DNA from: Nocardia terpenica
Lineage (GTDB): Bacteria; Actinomycetota; Actinomycetes; Mycobacteriales; Mycobacteriaceae
Direction: 5' to 3'
Length of the DNA: 64,000 nt
Assembly (NCBI RefSeq): GCF_013186535.1
Contig: NZ_JABMCZ010000001.1
Span: 496,001 to 560,000, forward strand
Under the pieces are notes generated by a model. The model was not told where the DNA came from and did not search any database. It saw only the letters and a list, made by a program, of their open reading frames with translations. Position 1 is the first letter of the stretch. Each line of letters opens with the position of its first letter. A program made the position numbers and the translations under genes. Positions 28,281 to 36,836 of the stretch are shown in pieces.

Positions 28281-29278
28281 GCGGCACCGCCGATCGGTGC
28301 GGCGGTCAGGCCGGTGCGCTGCCGGAGATCGGTGGGGTTTCCGCAGGCGGTGACGAAATCCTCGACGGCGCGGTGCAATCGCTCCGCCACGGCCGGGCCG
28401 GTCGTCCAGGCGGCGGCCAGCGCGGCGTAGATCTCCGCCGTCGCGGCGACCAGGTCCGGCGCCAGCGGCTCCGGCCGGGGCCACCGATCGCGGGGTATCC
28501 GGTCGGCGACCAGGCGCTGCACCACCTCGCGCAGGCCGGGGTGCAGGAAGCGCAGCAGTTCCTTGCAGACCGGGGTGGCCCCGAGATAGAAGCGGTTCTC
28601 GTCCGGGGTGCCCGCGTGGTCGATCAGGATCGGCCTGCGGTCGCCGTCGAAGCCGAATTCGGCCTTTCCGTCGGCCAGCGTCAGTCCCACTGCGGCACAG
28701 TGCCGTTCGAGTACGCGGGCGACGCCGGTGGTCAGCTCGGTCAGCACCGCGAGGTCGGCGGGGTCCACACCGCCGACCCGGGCCGCCTCCGCCCGGCCGA
28801 TGAATCGGTCGGTCTCCTCGTATTTGGTGGTGAATTCCACCATCGGCTCGGCCAGCCAGGGCGCCCCGGCGTCGCCGTACGGCGGCACGGTGGCGTGGTC
28901 CAGGGTGCCCGCCGCGGCCCGGCGATGCACCGAGGATTCCCGGGGCAGGGCCAGCCGGTAGACCACCTGCAACGGAATGGTGCGTCCGGGACCGGCGGGC
29001 CCCTTGCTGCCGTCGGTGTCCACGTCGAGCAGCTGGATCCGAATGGCGTTGTCGGCCACCTGCTCCAGGAAATGCGTCCAGATATCGGCCTGTTCGAACA
29101 GCTCGAACGAGCGGACCGCCATGGCGCACGAGGCCGCGCCCTTACCCGGTATCTCGTCGGGCATCACCCCGAAGTCGAAGACCGAATAGCGGTCGGAGAA
29201 GACGAATATGCCCTCACCCGGCCGTCCGTCGGCGGGCGGAACCAGTACCTTCAGATCCTTACTGGACCAGCGTTTCAC
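28277..29278 (-). CDS. SAICAR synthetase (PurC)-like ligase of secondary metabolism
   Basis: 333 residues from a GTG at 29278 with AGGAG 8 nt upstream. It begins VKRWSSKDLKVLV as PurC does and has VFDFGVMPDEIPGKG, LADGKAEFGFD and a TPDENRF motif. PurC couples a carboxylate with aspartate using ATP; a paired PurB-like lyase then releases fumarate, giving a carboxamide. The second partner is encoded at 34152-35597. Similar purC/purB pairs occur in formycin and pyrazofurin clusters. It is translationally coupled to the C-glycoside synthase. A duplicate of housekeeping PurC is less likely in this context. Confidence 0.85.
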   Translation of the reverse strand: MKRWSSKDLKVLVPPADGRPGEGIFVFSDRYSVFDFGVMPDEIPGKGAASCAMAVRSFELFEQADIWTHFLEQVADNAIRIQLLDVDTDGSKGPAGPGRTIPLQVVYRLALPRESSVHRRAAAGTLDHATVPPYGDAGAPWLAEPMVEFTTKYEETDRFIGRAEAARVGGVDPADLAVLTELTTGVARVLERHCAAVGLTLADGKAEFGFDGDRRPILIDHAGTPDENRFYLGATPVCKELLRFLHPGLREVVQRLVADRIPRDRWPRPEPLAPDLVAATAEIYAALAAAWTTGPAVAERLHRAVEDFVTACGNPTDLRQRTGLTAAPIGGAA

Positions 29279-29317
29279 CTGTTTGCTCCTGTGTCCGTTT
29301 GGATGTCGCGCGCAGTT

Positions 29318-29328
29318 GGATTCTGTTG
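29318..29328 (-). promoter_or_regulatory. CAACAnAwwCC half-site upstream of the purC-like gene
   Basis: Read on the minus strand the sequence is CAACAGAATCC, matching half-sites at 42737, 42773 and 44027. It is 40 bp upstream of the purC-like start, inside the 201-bp gap that must hold this operon's promoter. Confidence 0.4.
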
Positions 29329-29435
29329 TGGCGCTTACTGTTCGGGAATTTATACGTGAAACTCGGCTACTGCCAAGGCGATCGGTGACGGGCATGCGAA
29401 AGGCGGTTTCCGGCAACGCGAAGCGCGCGCGAACA

Positions 29436-29454
29436 ACTGAGGAAATTCCTCAGT
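29436..29454. promoter_or_regulatory. 19-bp inverted repeat, candidate cluster operator (copy 1)
   Basis: ACTGAGGAAATTCCTCAGT has two perfect 9-nt arms around a central A. It lies about 160 bp upstream of the purC-like start. A copy with a single mismatch at the eighteenth base is at 43961-43979, upstream of the LLM operon. Repetition in two promoter regions of one cluster suggests a pathway regulator site, for example for the StrR/ParB-like protein encoded at 46707. Confidence 0.65.
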
Positions 29455-29479
29455 CGGGTGTGATAGCCGCGGTGCGGAC

Positions 29480-31123
29480 CTATCCGCGGGGCCGCCGCGC
29501 GAGCGCGGTGCCGAGACAGTAGGCCGCGGTCAGCGCCGGACCGAGTGTGCCGCCCGAGCCGGGATAGCCGGGGCCCATGACGGTCGCGGACACATTGCCG
29601 CAGGCGAACAGTCCGGGCACCGCCGTGCCGTCGGTCCCGAGCACCTCGCCCGCCGGGCCGGTGACCGGACCGCCCTTGGTCCCCAGGGCGCCGGGGACGA
29701 CGGGGACGGCGTGGAAGGGCGGCGCGGCGAGCTCGCCCAGGCAGGGGTTGCCGCCGTGGCGCGGGTCGCCGTAGTAGCGGTCGTGCGCGGTCTCGCCGCG
29801 ATGAAAATCGGGATCGCTGCCCGCGCGGGCGTGCGCGGAGAACCGCTCGATGGTCCGGGTGAGCTCGTCCGGGTCGACGCCGATCGCCGCGGCCAGCGCG
29901 GCCGGGGTGGCAGCGCTGGTGAACCAGTCCGGCGCGGGTTCGCGCGGCGACGCGGTACCGACCTGGTAACGGGTGCGGAAGGTTTCGTCGAAGACCAGCC
30001 ACACCGGCAGGTGGTCGGGCCGGTGCTGGTCGGCGTCGAAGTTGAACAGCACCCGGGTGATGTCGTGGTAGTTGACCGCCTCGTTGACGAACCGGCGACC
30101 GTGCCGGTCGACCATGATCGATCCCGGCAGGCAGCGCTCGCCCACGAGGTGGCGGGTGAGCGGGGCCCCGTCGTATCGCTCCGGTACTCCCGCGAGCGCG
30201 GGCACCCACCACGCCTGGCTCATGCGCTCCACCGCGGCGCCCGCGGCCAGCGCCATCGTCAGGCAGTCGCCCTCGTTGCCCGGTGGGCTGGCGGGCAGGA
30301 CCGGGATATCGCCCAGAAACGCGGTGCGCAGCACGGCATTCCATTCGAATCCGCCCCCGGCCAGCACCACGTTCGCGGCCGGGAACTCCCGCCCGTCGGC
30401 GGTCCGGACACCCGTCACCCGCCCGTCCGCGCGCAGCAGCGCGGTGGCCCGCGCCTCGGTCACGAACCGCACCCCGCGGTCGTCGCAGGCCGCGACCAAC
30501 CCCGCGACCAGCGCCGCGCCCACGGTGAGCACACCCTCCGACCGCCGCCGTTCGAGTAATTCCCGGTCGGGGCCGTCGAATCGGGCGAGGTGCCGCTCGT
30601 GATAGGTCAGCGGCGGGAACTGCGGTCCACGGCGGATGCGCCCGAGCAGGCCGGGCCGGTCCGCGGTCGGGAAGGGCTCGTTGTCCAAGCAGCGACCCAC
30701 ATTTCGCGCGCCCGGCCACTCGGAGTGATAGTCGGGGCGATCGATCGGGAACAGCCGGACCGGGGTGTGCTCCAGCAGCCACTGCACCATCTCCGGTGCC
30801 GCCTTGACGTAGTGCTCGAGCCGGGCGCGGGGGACCGTGCCCTCGGTGACCAGGTCCAGGTAGCGCAGGGCGTCGTCGGGGGAGTCCTCGATGCCTGCGG
30901 CGGCCATCGGAGCATTGCCGGGCACCCACAGCATGCCGCCGGACACCGCGGTGGTGCCGCCCAGCAGTGCGGTGCGCTCCAGCACCGTCACCGACAATCC
31001 GGCGTCCGCCGCCACCGCGGCGGCGAGCAGACCGGCGCCCCCCGAACCGACGACAACGACTTCCGCGCAGGGCATTTCGTCTTCCACGAGCTTCCTTCCG
31101 GTGGATGGATCGGGCGGCGTCAT
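29480..31123 (-). CDS. FAD-dependent dehydrogenase (fumarate reductase/ketosteroid dehydrogenase-like)
   Basis: 547 residues from the ATG at 31123, which overlaps the upstream stop (ATGA); a later ATG (MPCAEVVVVG) is also possible. The N-terminal dinucleotide fold VVVGSGGAGLLAAAVAADAG and LLGGTTAVSGGMLW, and the C-terminal FACGNVSATVMGPGYPGSGG and LGPALTAAY, define this FAD family. Members introduce or remove C-C double bonds next to carbonyls. In a pyrazole pathway it could oxidise a partially saturated ring to the aromatic form; this is inference. Confidence 0.88.
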   Translation of the reverse strand: MTPPDPSTGRKLVEDEMPCAEVVVVGSGGAGLLAAAVAADAGLSVTVLERTALLGGTTAVSGGMLWVPGNAPMAAAGIEDSPDDALRYLDLVTEGTVPRARLEHYVKAAPEMVQWLLEHTPVRLFPIDRPDYHSEWPGARNVGRCLDNEPFPTADRPGLLGRIRRGPQFPPLTYHERHLARFDGPDRELLERRRSEGVLTVGAALVAGLVAACDDRGVRFVTEARATALLRADGRVTGVRTADGREFPAANVVLAGGGFEWNAVLRTAFLGDIPVLPASPPGNEGDCLTMALAAGAAVERMSQAWWVPALAGVPERYDGAPLTRHLVGERCLPGSIMVDRHGRRFVNEAVNYHDITRVLFNFDADQHRPDHLPVWLVFDETFRTRYQVGTASPREPAPDWFTSAATPAALAAAIGVDPDELTRTIERFSAHARAGSDPDFHRGETAHDRYYGDPRHGGNPCLGELAAPPFHAVPVVPGALGTKGGPVTGPAGEVLGTDGTAVPGLFACGNVSATVMGPGYPGSGGTLGPALTAAYCLGTALARRPRG

Positions 31124-31689
31124 CGGATGGCGGCGGTCCAGTGACCACCGGCCAGCGAATCGCGCGCGTGCAGCGTCTCGGAGAAACGGTCGACGGCCTC
31201 GTACAGCGGCCCGGTCGTCTCCGGTGCCAGCACCACGTCCTCCCCGATCAGCTGGATGTGGGTGTCCAGGACGAACCAGCCGGGCAGGATGTGATGCGCG
31301 CCGAGCGCGGAGAGCACCGGCCGCAGCGCGTAATCGATCGCCAGCACATGGGCGGGGCTGCCCCCGGTGACCACCGGCAGCACCGCCTTCCCGGCCAGCG
31401 CGTACTGCGGCAGCAGGTCGAGCAGCGTCTTGAGCACGCCGCTGTAGGCCGCCTTGTAGACCGGCGAGGTCACCACCAGCCCGTCGGCCTCGCCGATCGC
31501 CTCCACCACCGCCGCCAGCGCCGGGTCGGTCGCGTCCGCGGCCAGCAGCGGACCAGCGGGCAGATCGCGAATCCTGATGGTGCGCACCGTATGTGAGTGC
31601 AGGCGCAGCCGCTCGGCCAGATGTTCGGCGAGCGCCGCGGTCCGGGACACGGCCGACGGACTTCCGGACAGCACGAGAACAGATGTCAT
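31120..31689 (-). CDS. NAD(P)H-dependent FMN reductase (SsuE/MsuE-like)
   Basis: 189 residues of the flavodoxin-like fold: SVLVLSGSPSAVSRT binds the FMN phosphate, and SPVYKAAYSGVLKTLLDLLP is the family signature of SsuE-type reductases. It overlaps the downstream flavoprotein gene. Such reductases deliver free reduced FMN to two-component monooxygenases, and two LLM monooxygenases of that type are encoded at 44343-46693, giving it likely clients within the same cluster. Confidence 0.9.
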   Translation of the reverse strand: MTSVLVLSGSPSAVSRTAALAEHLAERLRLHSHTVRTIRIRDLPAGPLLAADATDPALAAVVEAIGEADGLVVTSPVYKAAYSGVLKTLLDLLPQYALAGKAVLPVVTGGSPAHVLAIDYALRPVLSALGAHHILPGWFVLDTHIQLIGEDVVLAPETTGPLYEAVDRFSETLHARDSLAGGHWTAAIR

Positions 31690-31727
31690 GGGGCGACCTC
31701 CTGGGGCGCGGTTTCGTGATGTTCTTC

Positions 31728-32909
31728 TCAGATGGCGACCGGCGCGCTGGGCACGACCGGGACCGCCGGGCGGGGCGTATTGCGGCTCGGCAGTGCGCGC
31801 AGCTCACCCGCGGTGACCACGGCGGTGATCGCCGGAATGTCCCCGACGCGCAGCGCGTCCGCGGCGGTGTCGGCCTGGGAACCGGCCGGTGCCGCCAGGG
31901 CCAGCACGTCCGCGGGAGCGCCCGGTGCGAGCCGCCCCGCGGACAGGCCCCAGGTGTCGGCGTTGTTGCCGGTGGCCAGCGACCAGGCGACGGCGGGTTC
32001 CAGTCCGCCGAGCGCGGTCAGCTCCAGCACCGTCTTCAGCACCGCCAGCGGCATGACGCCGAAGCCGGACGGCGTGTCCGAGCCGACCACGATCCGGTGC
32101 AGCTGCTCGCATTCGGCCGCGCGGCGCACCAGATGCAGTGCGGCCCTGAGATTTCCCGCCTGCACCACCTGTAGCGCCATATCGCTCTCGGTGAGCAGCA
32201 GCTCCGCCTCGGCCGGGGACAGTGCGGTCGGGCCGCCGTTCGCGTGCCCGCACACGTTCGGCCGCAGCGCCAGCACCACCTCGCCGTTGTGCGCCGCGCC
32301 CCCGGCCGCGCTGGCGCCACCGGCATGACACATCACCGTCATCCCGTGTGCCTGCGCCCAGCGCACCTGGTCGCGGCCGTCCAGCGGATGGGCGAACGCG
32401 CCGAATCCGAACTTGGCCAACCGAACTCCGCACCCGGCCAGCTCCGCGAAGTCGGCCTCGGTCAGGGTCGGCTCGATCAGGACCGCACCGGCGTGCACCC
32501 GCATCCCGCCGGGCCGGTACTCGGCGAAACAGCTGTGCGCCGCCACCGCCAGCGCCTTGACCCCGGCGGCACTGCGCGGGCGGCCGGGCACATGCACCTC
32601 GCCCGCGGAGACGGTCGTGGTGATGCCGCCGTGCACGTACCCGGCCAGGTAGTCCACCGCGCGCTGGCGTGGGCTGTAGTCACCGAAGGTGACGTGGCCG
32701 TGCGAGTCGATCAGGCCGGGAGCCAGTGTGCCGCCCCGCAGGTCGATCACCTGGTCGGCGGCCTCGAGGTCGGCGGCGAGCCGATCGGCGTCGTCGACGG
32801 CCGCGATCACCCCGTCGCGGCACACGACGGTGTCGACGCCGGGCAGCAGCGGCTCGGCGAGATCGCCGGAGAACACGGTCGCCGCACCGGTCAGGACCAG
32901 CGTGCCCAT
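31728..32909 (-). CDS. Amidohydrolase (enamidase/dihydroorotase-like)
   Basis: 393 residues from the ATG at 32909, overlapping the MFS stop. The metal-site motif LAPGLIDSHGHVTF is at ~60-73. HAGGASAAGG, NVCGHANGG and the Asp in VVGSDTPSG supply further ligands, and a C-terminal APGAPADVLAL completes the composite domain. The family hydrolyses cyclic amides, imides or enamides. In this cluster it may open or process a ring or lactam intermediate; the substrate is not predictable from sequence. Confidence 0.87.
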   Translation of the reverse strand: MGTLVLTGAATVFSGDLAEPLLPGVDTVVCRDGVIAAVDDADRLAADLEAADQVIDLRGGTLAPGLIDSHGHVTFGDYSPRQRAVDYLAGYVHGGITTTVSAGEVHVPGRPRSAAGVKALAVAAHSCFAEYRPGGMRVHAGAVLIEPTLTEADFAELAGCGVRLAKFGFGAFAHPLDGRDQVRWAQAHGMTVMCHAGGASAAGGAAHNGEVVLALRPNVCGHANGGPTALSPAEAELLLTESDMALQVVQAGNLRAALHLVRRAAECEQLHRIVVGSDTPSGFGVMPLAVLKTVLELTALGGLEPAVAWSLATGNNADTWGLSAGRLAPGAPADVLALAAPAGSQADTAADALRVGDIPAITAVVTAGELRALPSRNTPRPAVPVVPSAPVAI

Positions 32910-34123
32910 CAGCCCGCCTGCCCGGTCGCCGACGATTGGGCGACCCGGTCCGGCGCGGGCGGCGCGAGCCGCCGATAGCCGAGCCCGAGCAGCAGCAGAC
33001 ACCCCGTCACGCCGAACACACCGCACGCCGCCGCCCAGTGCGTGCTGGCGTGGGTCAGCACCACACCCACGAGCGCCGCGCCCATCGAGTTGCCCGCGGC
33101 GAAAAGGGTGACCAGCCAGGCGAATGCCTCGGTGGTGGTGCCCGCCGGGGCGAGCATGCCGATGAGCAGCCACACCGAGGCCAGCGTCGGCGCCAGGAAC
33201 ATGCCGGTCAGCAGCAGCACCGCGAACATCGGGACCGGCGGCGGTACGAGAGTCAGCAGCAGCCAGCCGATCAGCAGGCCGCCGACGCTCACCAGCAGCC
33301 GGGTGCGCGGCTGGATCGTCCACCTGATCGCCCCGTAGCCGAGCACGCCCGCCAGCGAGGCGAGCGAGAAGACCGCCAGCAGCATCGGCGCGCCGCCGGG
33401 GACCCGGTGCTGTTCGGCATAGGAGACCGACAGCACGTTCAGCGTCCCGATCGACATCCCCGCGCCGGACGGCGCCAGCAACACGATGATCAGCCCCAGG
33501 TTGCGCAGCGGCCCGAGCCAGTGCCGGTCGTGCGGACTCGGTCGCCAGCGCCGCGACGGCGCGGCCGTGGCGAACACCAGCACGCCCAGCACGCTCAGCG
33601 CCGCCTGCACCCACAGCGCGGTGATCGGCGCGGCGATCGCCAGGCACAGCGACACCGCCAGTGGCCCGGCGACGAAAACCAGTTCCTGCGCGGCGGAATC
33701 GACCGCGTAGACGTTCTCCAATTCCTCCTGGGCGAAGATGTCCGGCCACAGCACCCGCAGGCACGGTTCGAGCGGCGGGGTGAACGCACCGGCCAGCACC
33801 GCGCCCAGCAGCACCGTCGGGTGCTGGGCCGGTGCCAGCGCGATGAGCACGAATCCGGCCGCGGCCAGCACGGTCGTGGCCGCCAGCACCCTGGTCTGAC
33901 CGATACGGTCGACGGCGCGGCCCAGCACGGGCGCCCCGACGGCGGCGGAGATCGCGAAGCAGGCGGCCGCCGCCCCGATGAACGCGTACCCGGCACCGGC
34001 GTGCCGCAGCGCCAGCGGAATGGTCACGGCCGCCATCGAACTCGGCAACCGCCCGATCCAGCTCGCGGACAAGACGCGAAAAGCGTGTGGTGTTCGGAGC
34101 ATTCGCAGGTAGTTCACGCGCAC
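32909..34123 (-). CDS. MFS transporter, probable product exporter
   Basis: About 404 residues with ~12 hydrophobic segments and the MFS loop VGAPVLGRAVDRIGQTRVLA between helices 2 and 3. Two in-frame GTG starts exist (34123 and 34117); the GAGG upstream fits the second better. It sits inside the biosynthetic operon and overlaps the amidohydrolase gene, so it most likely exports the antibiotic and could give self-resistance. Confidence 0.9.
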   Translation of the reverse strand: MRVNYLRMLRTPHAFRVLSASWIGRLPSSMAAVTIPLALRHAGAGYAFIGAAAACFAISAAVGAPVLGRAVDRIGQTRVLAATTVLAAAGFVLIALAPAQHPTVLLGAVLAGAFTPPLEPCLRVLWPDIFAQEELENVYAVDSAAQELVFVAGPLAVSLCLAIAAPITALWVQAALSVLGVLVFATAAPSRRWRPSPHDRHWLGPLRNLGLIIVLLAPSGAGMSIGTLNVLSVSYAEQHRVPGGAPMLLAVFSLASLAGVLGYGAIRWTIQPRTRLLVSVGGLLIGWLLLTLVPPPVPMFAVLLLTGMFLAPTLASVWLLIGMLAPAGTTTEAFAWLVTLFAAGNSMGAALVGVVLTHASTHWAAACGVFGVTGCLLLLGLGYRRLAPPAPDRVAQSSATGQAG

Positions 34124-34151
34124 CCTCTTTCGTTTCTCCTCGCCGCGATGG

Positions 34152-35597
34152 TCACAGGAGCGGCTCCGGGCGGTAGTCGGCCGCGGCGGGGTCGGCGGCC
34201 ACCACTGCGGCGACCCGCGAACCGATTTCGGCGATCTGCTCGGCCGCGACCCCGGTGAACGCCCCCCGATCGGCGAGCAGTCCGGTCAGCAGCGCCTCGT
34301 CCAAGGGGAAGCGGTCGTCCGCGCCGAGGGTCCGCAGCAGCGTGTTGCCGGTGCCGCCGTCGCGCAGGGTCGCGGCCGCGGCGATCGCGTGCTCCTTGAT
34401 CAGCTCGTGCGCCCGCTCGCGGCCCTGCCCGGCCCGCACCGCGGCGACGAGCATCTTGGTGGTGGCCAGAAACGGTAGGTGCCGTTCGAGTTCGGCGTCG
34501 ATGACCCTCGGCGCCGCGGTGAATCCGTCCAGCACGGTCAGGGCGGTTTGCAGCAGTCCGTCGAGGGCGAAGAAGGCGCCCGGCAGCGCGACCCGGCGCA
34601 CCACCGAGCAGGACACGTCGCCCTCGTTCCACTGGTCGCCCGACAGCTCGCCCACCATGGCGGCGTGCCCGCGCAGCACCATCATCAGGCCGCCGATCCG
34701 TTCGCAGTTGCGCGGATTCATCTTGTGCGGCATGGCCGACGACCCGACCTGACCGTCCGCGAATCCCTCGCAGGCCAGCTCGTGCCCGCTCATCAGGCGG
34801 ATGGTCCGGGCCAGGCTGGCCGGGGCCGCGGCCAGCTGCACGAGCGTGGAGACCACCTCATGGTCCAGCGAGCGGGGATAGACCTGGCCGACGCTGACGA
34901 ATCGGCGCTCGAAGCCCAGGTATTCGGCGATCTTCGTCTCCAGCGCGGCGACCTTCGCCCGGTCGCCGCCCAGCAGATCCAGCATGTCCTGCAGGGTGCC
35001 GACCGGGCCCTTGATGCCGCGCAGCGGGTAGCGGCCCAGCAGATGGTCGAGTCGCTCGACGGCGAACAGCAGCTCGTCGGCCGCGGTGGCGAAGCGCTTG
35101 CCCAGCGGAATCACCTGTGCCGCAACATTGTGCGTGCGTCCGGCCATCGCCGTGTCGGCGTGCGCGGTGGCCAGTGCGGCGAGCCGGGCCAGCACGGCGA
35201 CGCAGCGGCGTCGGATCAGCCGCAGGCTCTCGCGCACCAGCAGCTGTTCGATGTTCTCGGTGAGGTCGCGCGAGGTCATCCCCTTGTGCGCGTGCTCGTG
35301 CCCGGCGAGCGCGTTGAACTCCTCGAGTCGCGCCTTCACGTCGTGCAGGGTCACGTGCTCGCGCCGCCGGATCGAGGCCAGGTCGACCCGGTCCACGACC
35401 GCGGTGTAGTCCGCGATCGCCCGTTCGGGAATGTCGATGCCGAGGTCGCGCTGGGCGGCCATGACCGCGAGCCACAGCCTGCGCTCGGCGATCACGCGGT
35501 GGCGCGGGGACCACAGCGCCACCAGATCCGACGACGCGTAGCGGGTGGCGAGGACATCGGGCACGGTCTCGTCGATGGTCATGTCGGCCGCGGTCAT
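34152..35597 (-). CDS. Adenylosuccinate lyase (PurB)-like enzyme of secondary metabolism
   Basis: 481 residues from the ATG at 35597, coupled to the Rieske gene by ATGA. The fumarase/aspartase superfamily signature GSSAMPHKMNP is intact, with HEHAHKGMTSRDLTENIEQ and GRTHNVAAQVIPLGKR. It should eliminate fumarate from an N-succinyl adduct, the companion reaction to the PurC-like ligase at 28277. Together they would turn a pyrazole carboxylate into a carboxamide. It is not beside other purine genes, which argues against a housekeeping role. Confidence 0.9.
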   Translation of the reverse strand: MTAADMTIDETVPDVLATRYASSDLVALWSPRHRVIAERRLWLAVMAAQRDLGIDIPERAIADYTAVVDRVDLASIRRREHVTLHDVKARLEEFNALAGHEHAHKGMTSRDLTENIEQLLVRESLRLIRRRCVAVLARLAALATAHADTAMAGRTHNVAAQVIPLGKRFATAADELLFAVERLDHLLGRYPLRGIKGPVGTLQDMLDLLGGDRAKVAALETKIAEYLGFERRFVSVGQVYPRSLDHEVVSTLVQLAAAPASLARTIRLMSGHELACEGFADGQVGSSAMPHKMNPRNCERIGGLMMVLRGHAAMVGELSGDQWNEGDVSCSVVRRVALPGAFFALDGLLQTALTVLDGFTAAPRVIDAELERHLPFLATTKMLVAAVRAGQGRERAHELIKEHAIAAAATLRDGGTGNTLLRTLGADDRFPLDEALLTGLLADRGAFTGVAAEQIAEIGSRVAAVVAADPAAADYRPEPLL

Positions 35598-36820
35598 CCG
35601 ACGAGTTCGCGCCAGGAGGCGTCGTCCGCGGGGACGACGAGGGAGGCCGAGGTGATCTTGCCGTAGTCCACGTCCGCGCCGAGCCCCGGCGCCACCCCAC
35701 CGGCGGCGTGCGTCTTGACGGCGTTCATCAGGAAATTGCGCGCGCGGGCGATGCCCGTATCGCTCTTGCCCGGGTTCTCCAGTGTCCGATCCACGATCGC
35801 CCCCATGCTCTCCTGCACCGCGATGTCCTGCATGGCAAGTCCCCGGATACCGGAGAAGCTGCTCCCGTCCCGCATCGCGATCCGGTCCTGCCCCCACATG
35901 TTCTCCCGCGAGTACCCCTCCCGAAAGTTGTCCTTGTTCATCTCGTCGAGCCGCAGACCGAATTGCGCCGCAAAGTAATTCGGGTCCACCGGCTGATTCT
36001 CGTTGTACCAGAGGTACCAGAACAGGGTGCGGTGATCGTCGATCGGCACCCAGGCGTGCCAGAGCCGGTCGCCGTTGGGCAACTCGGGCACGATCGTGTA
36101 CCAGGGCATGATCATCGGCTTGATCCGCACCAGGCTGTCCCCGGTGGACAGGGTGCGGATCGCGGCATAGCGGATGCCCCACGCGGTGTGCTCGATATCG
36201 TCGTGCGGCGCACGGTCGTCGAGCAGATCGCGCAGCGGGCCGCCTGCGGCCTCGGTCTCGTGCAGCAGCGACACGTGCGCCGAATCGATATCGGCCTCCA
36301 GCCCCTGCATCCAATTGCAGTCCAGGACGGCCACGATCGCGAACACCTGCTCCGCGGGCAGGTCGGTGAAGGCGAAGCGGGGGAACGGTGACGGCGTGCG
36401 GTCGGTGCCGCCGACCCACACCCACACGATGCCGCCCGCCTCCACGACCGGGAAGTGCCGCAGCTTCACCAGTCCGGCGAACCGTCCGCCGTCCTCCGGT
36501 TCGGACGGGGTCTCCAGTACCTTGCCGGAGGTGTCGAACTTCCAGCCGTGATAGATGCAGCGCAGCGCGCAATCCTCGTTGCGGGCCAGCGCGAGCGAGG
36601 CGCCGCGGTGCGGGCACGCCTCGGCGAAGCAGCCGAGCGAGCCGTCGTCGCCGCGGAAGATCACGTAGCGCTCGCCGAGCAATTCGACCGGGACCGGTTC
36701 GCCCCCGGCGGTCACCCGCTGGGAGCGCAGCACCGGCATCCAGTATTCGCGCAGGAGCTCACCCATCGGCGTGCCCCGGCCAACTCCGGTCAGTGTGTCG
36801 TTGACGGACCTGGTCGCCAT
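35594..36820 (-). CDS. Rieske non-heme iron oxygenase
   Basis: 408 residues, ATG with GAGG 8 nt upstream. The Rieske [2Fe-2S] ligands are in CPHRG and CIYHGW (CxH...CxxH). The mononuclear iron region is NWMQGLEADIDSAHVSLLHE, as in phthalate- and vanillate-type oxygenases (Asp and two His). It hydroxylates or demethylates a ring compound with O2 and an electron chain; no dedicated ferredoxin or reductase gene is in the cluster. It may install the ring oxygen of a hydroxypyrazole, though this is inferred. Confidence 0.92.
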   Translation of the reverse strand: MATRSVNDTLTGVGRGTPMGELLREYWMPVLRSQRVTAGGEPVPVELLGERYVIFRGDDGSLGCFAEACPHRGASLALARNEDCALRCIYHGWKFDTSGKVLETPSEPEDGGRFAGLVKLRHFPVVEAGGIVWVWVGGTDRTPSPFPRFAFTDLPAEQVFAIVAVLDCNWMQGLEADIDSAHVSLLHETEAAGGPLRDLLDDRAPHDDIEHTAWGIRYAAIRTLSTGDSLVRIKPMIMPWYTIVPELPNGDRLWHAWVPIDDHRTLFWYLWYNENQPVDPNYFAAQFGLRLDEMNKDNFREGYSRENMWGQDRIAMRDGSSFSGIRGLAMQDIAVQESMGAIVDRTLENPGKSDTGIARARNFLMNAVKTHAAGGVAPGLGADVDYGKITSASLVVPADDASWRELVG

Positions 36821-36836
36821 GTGGCGGGACCTCTTT

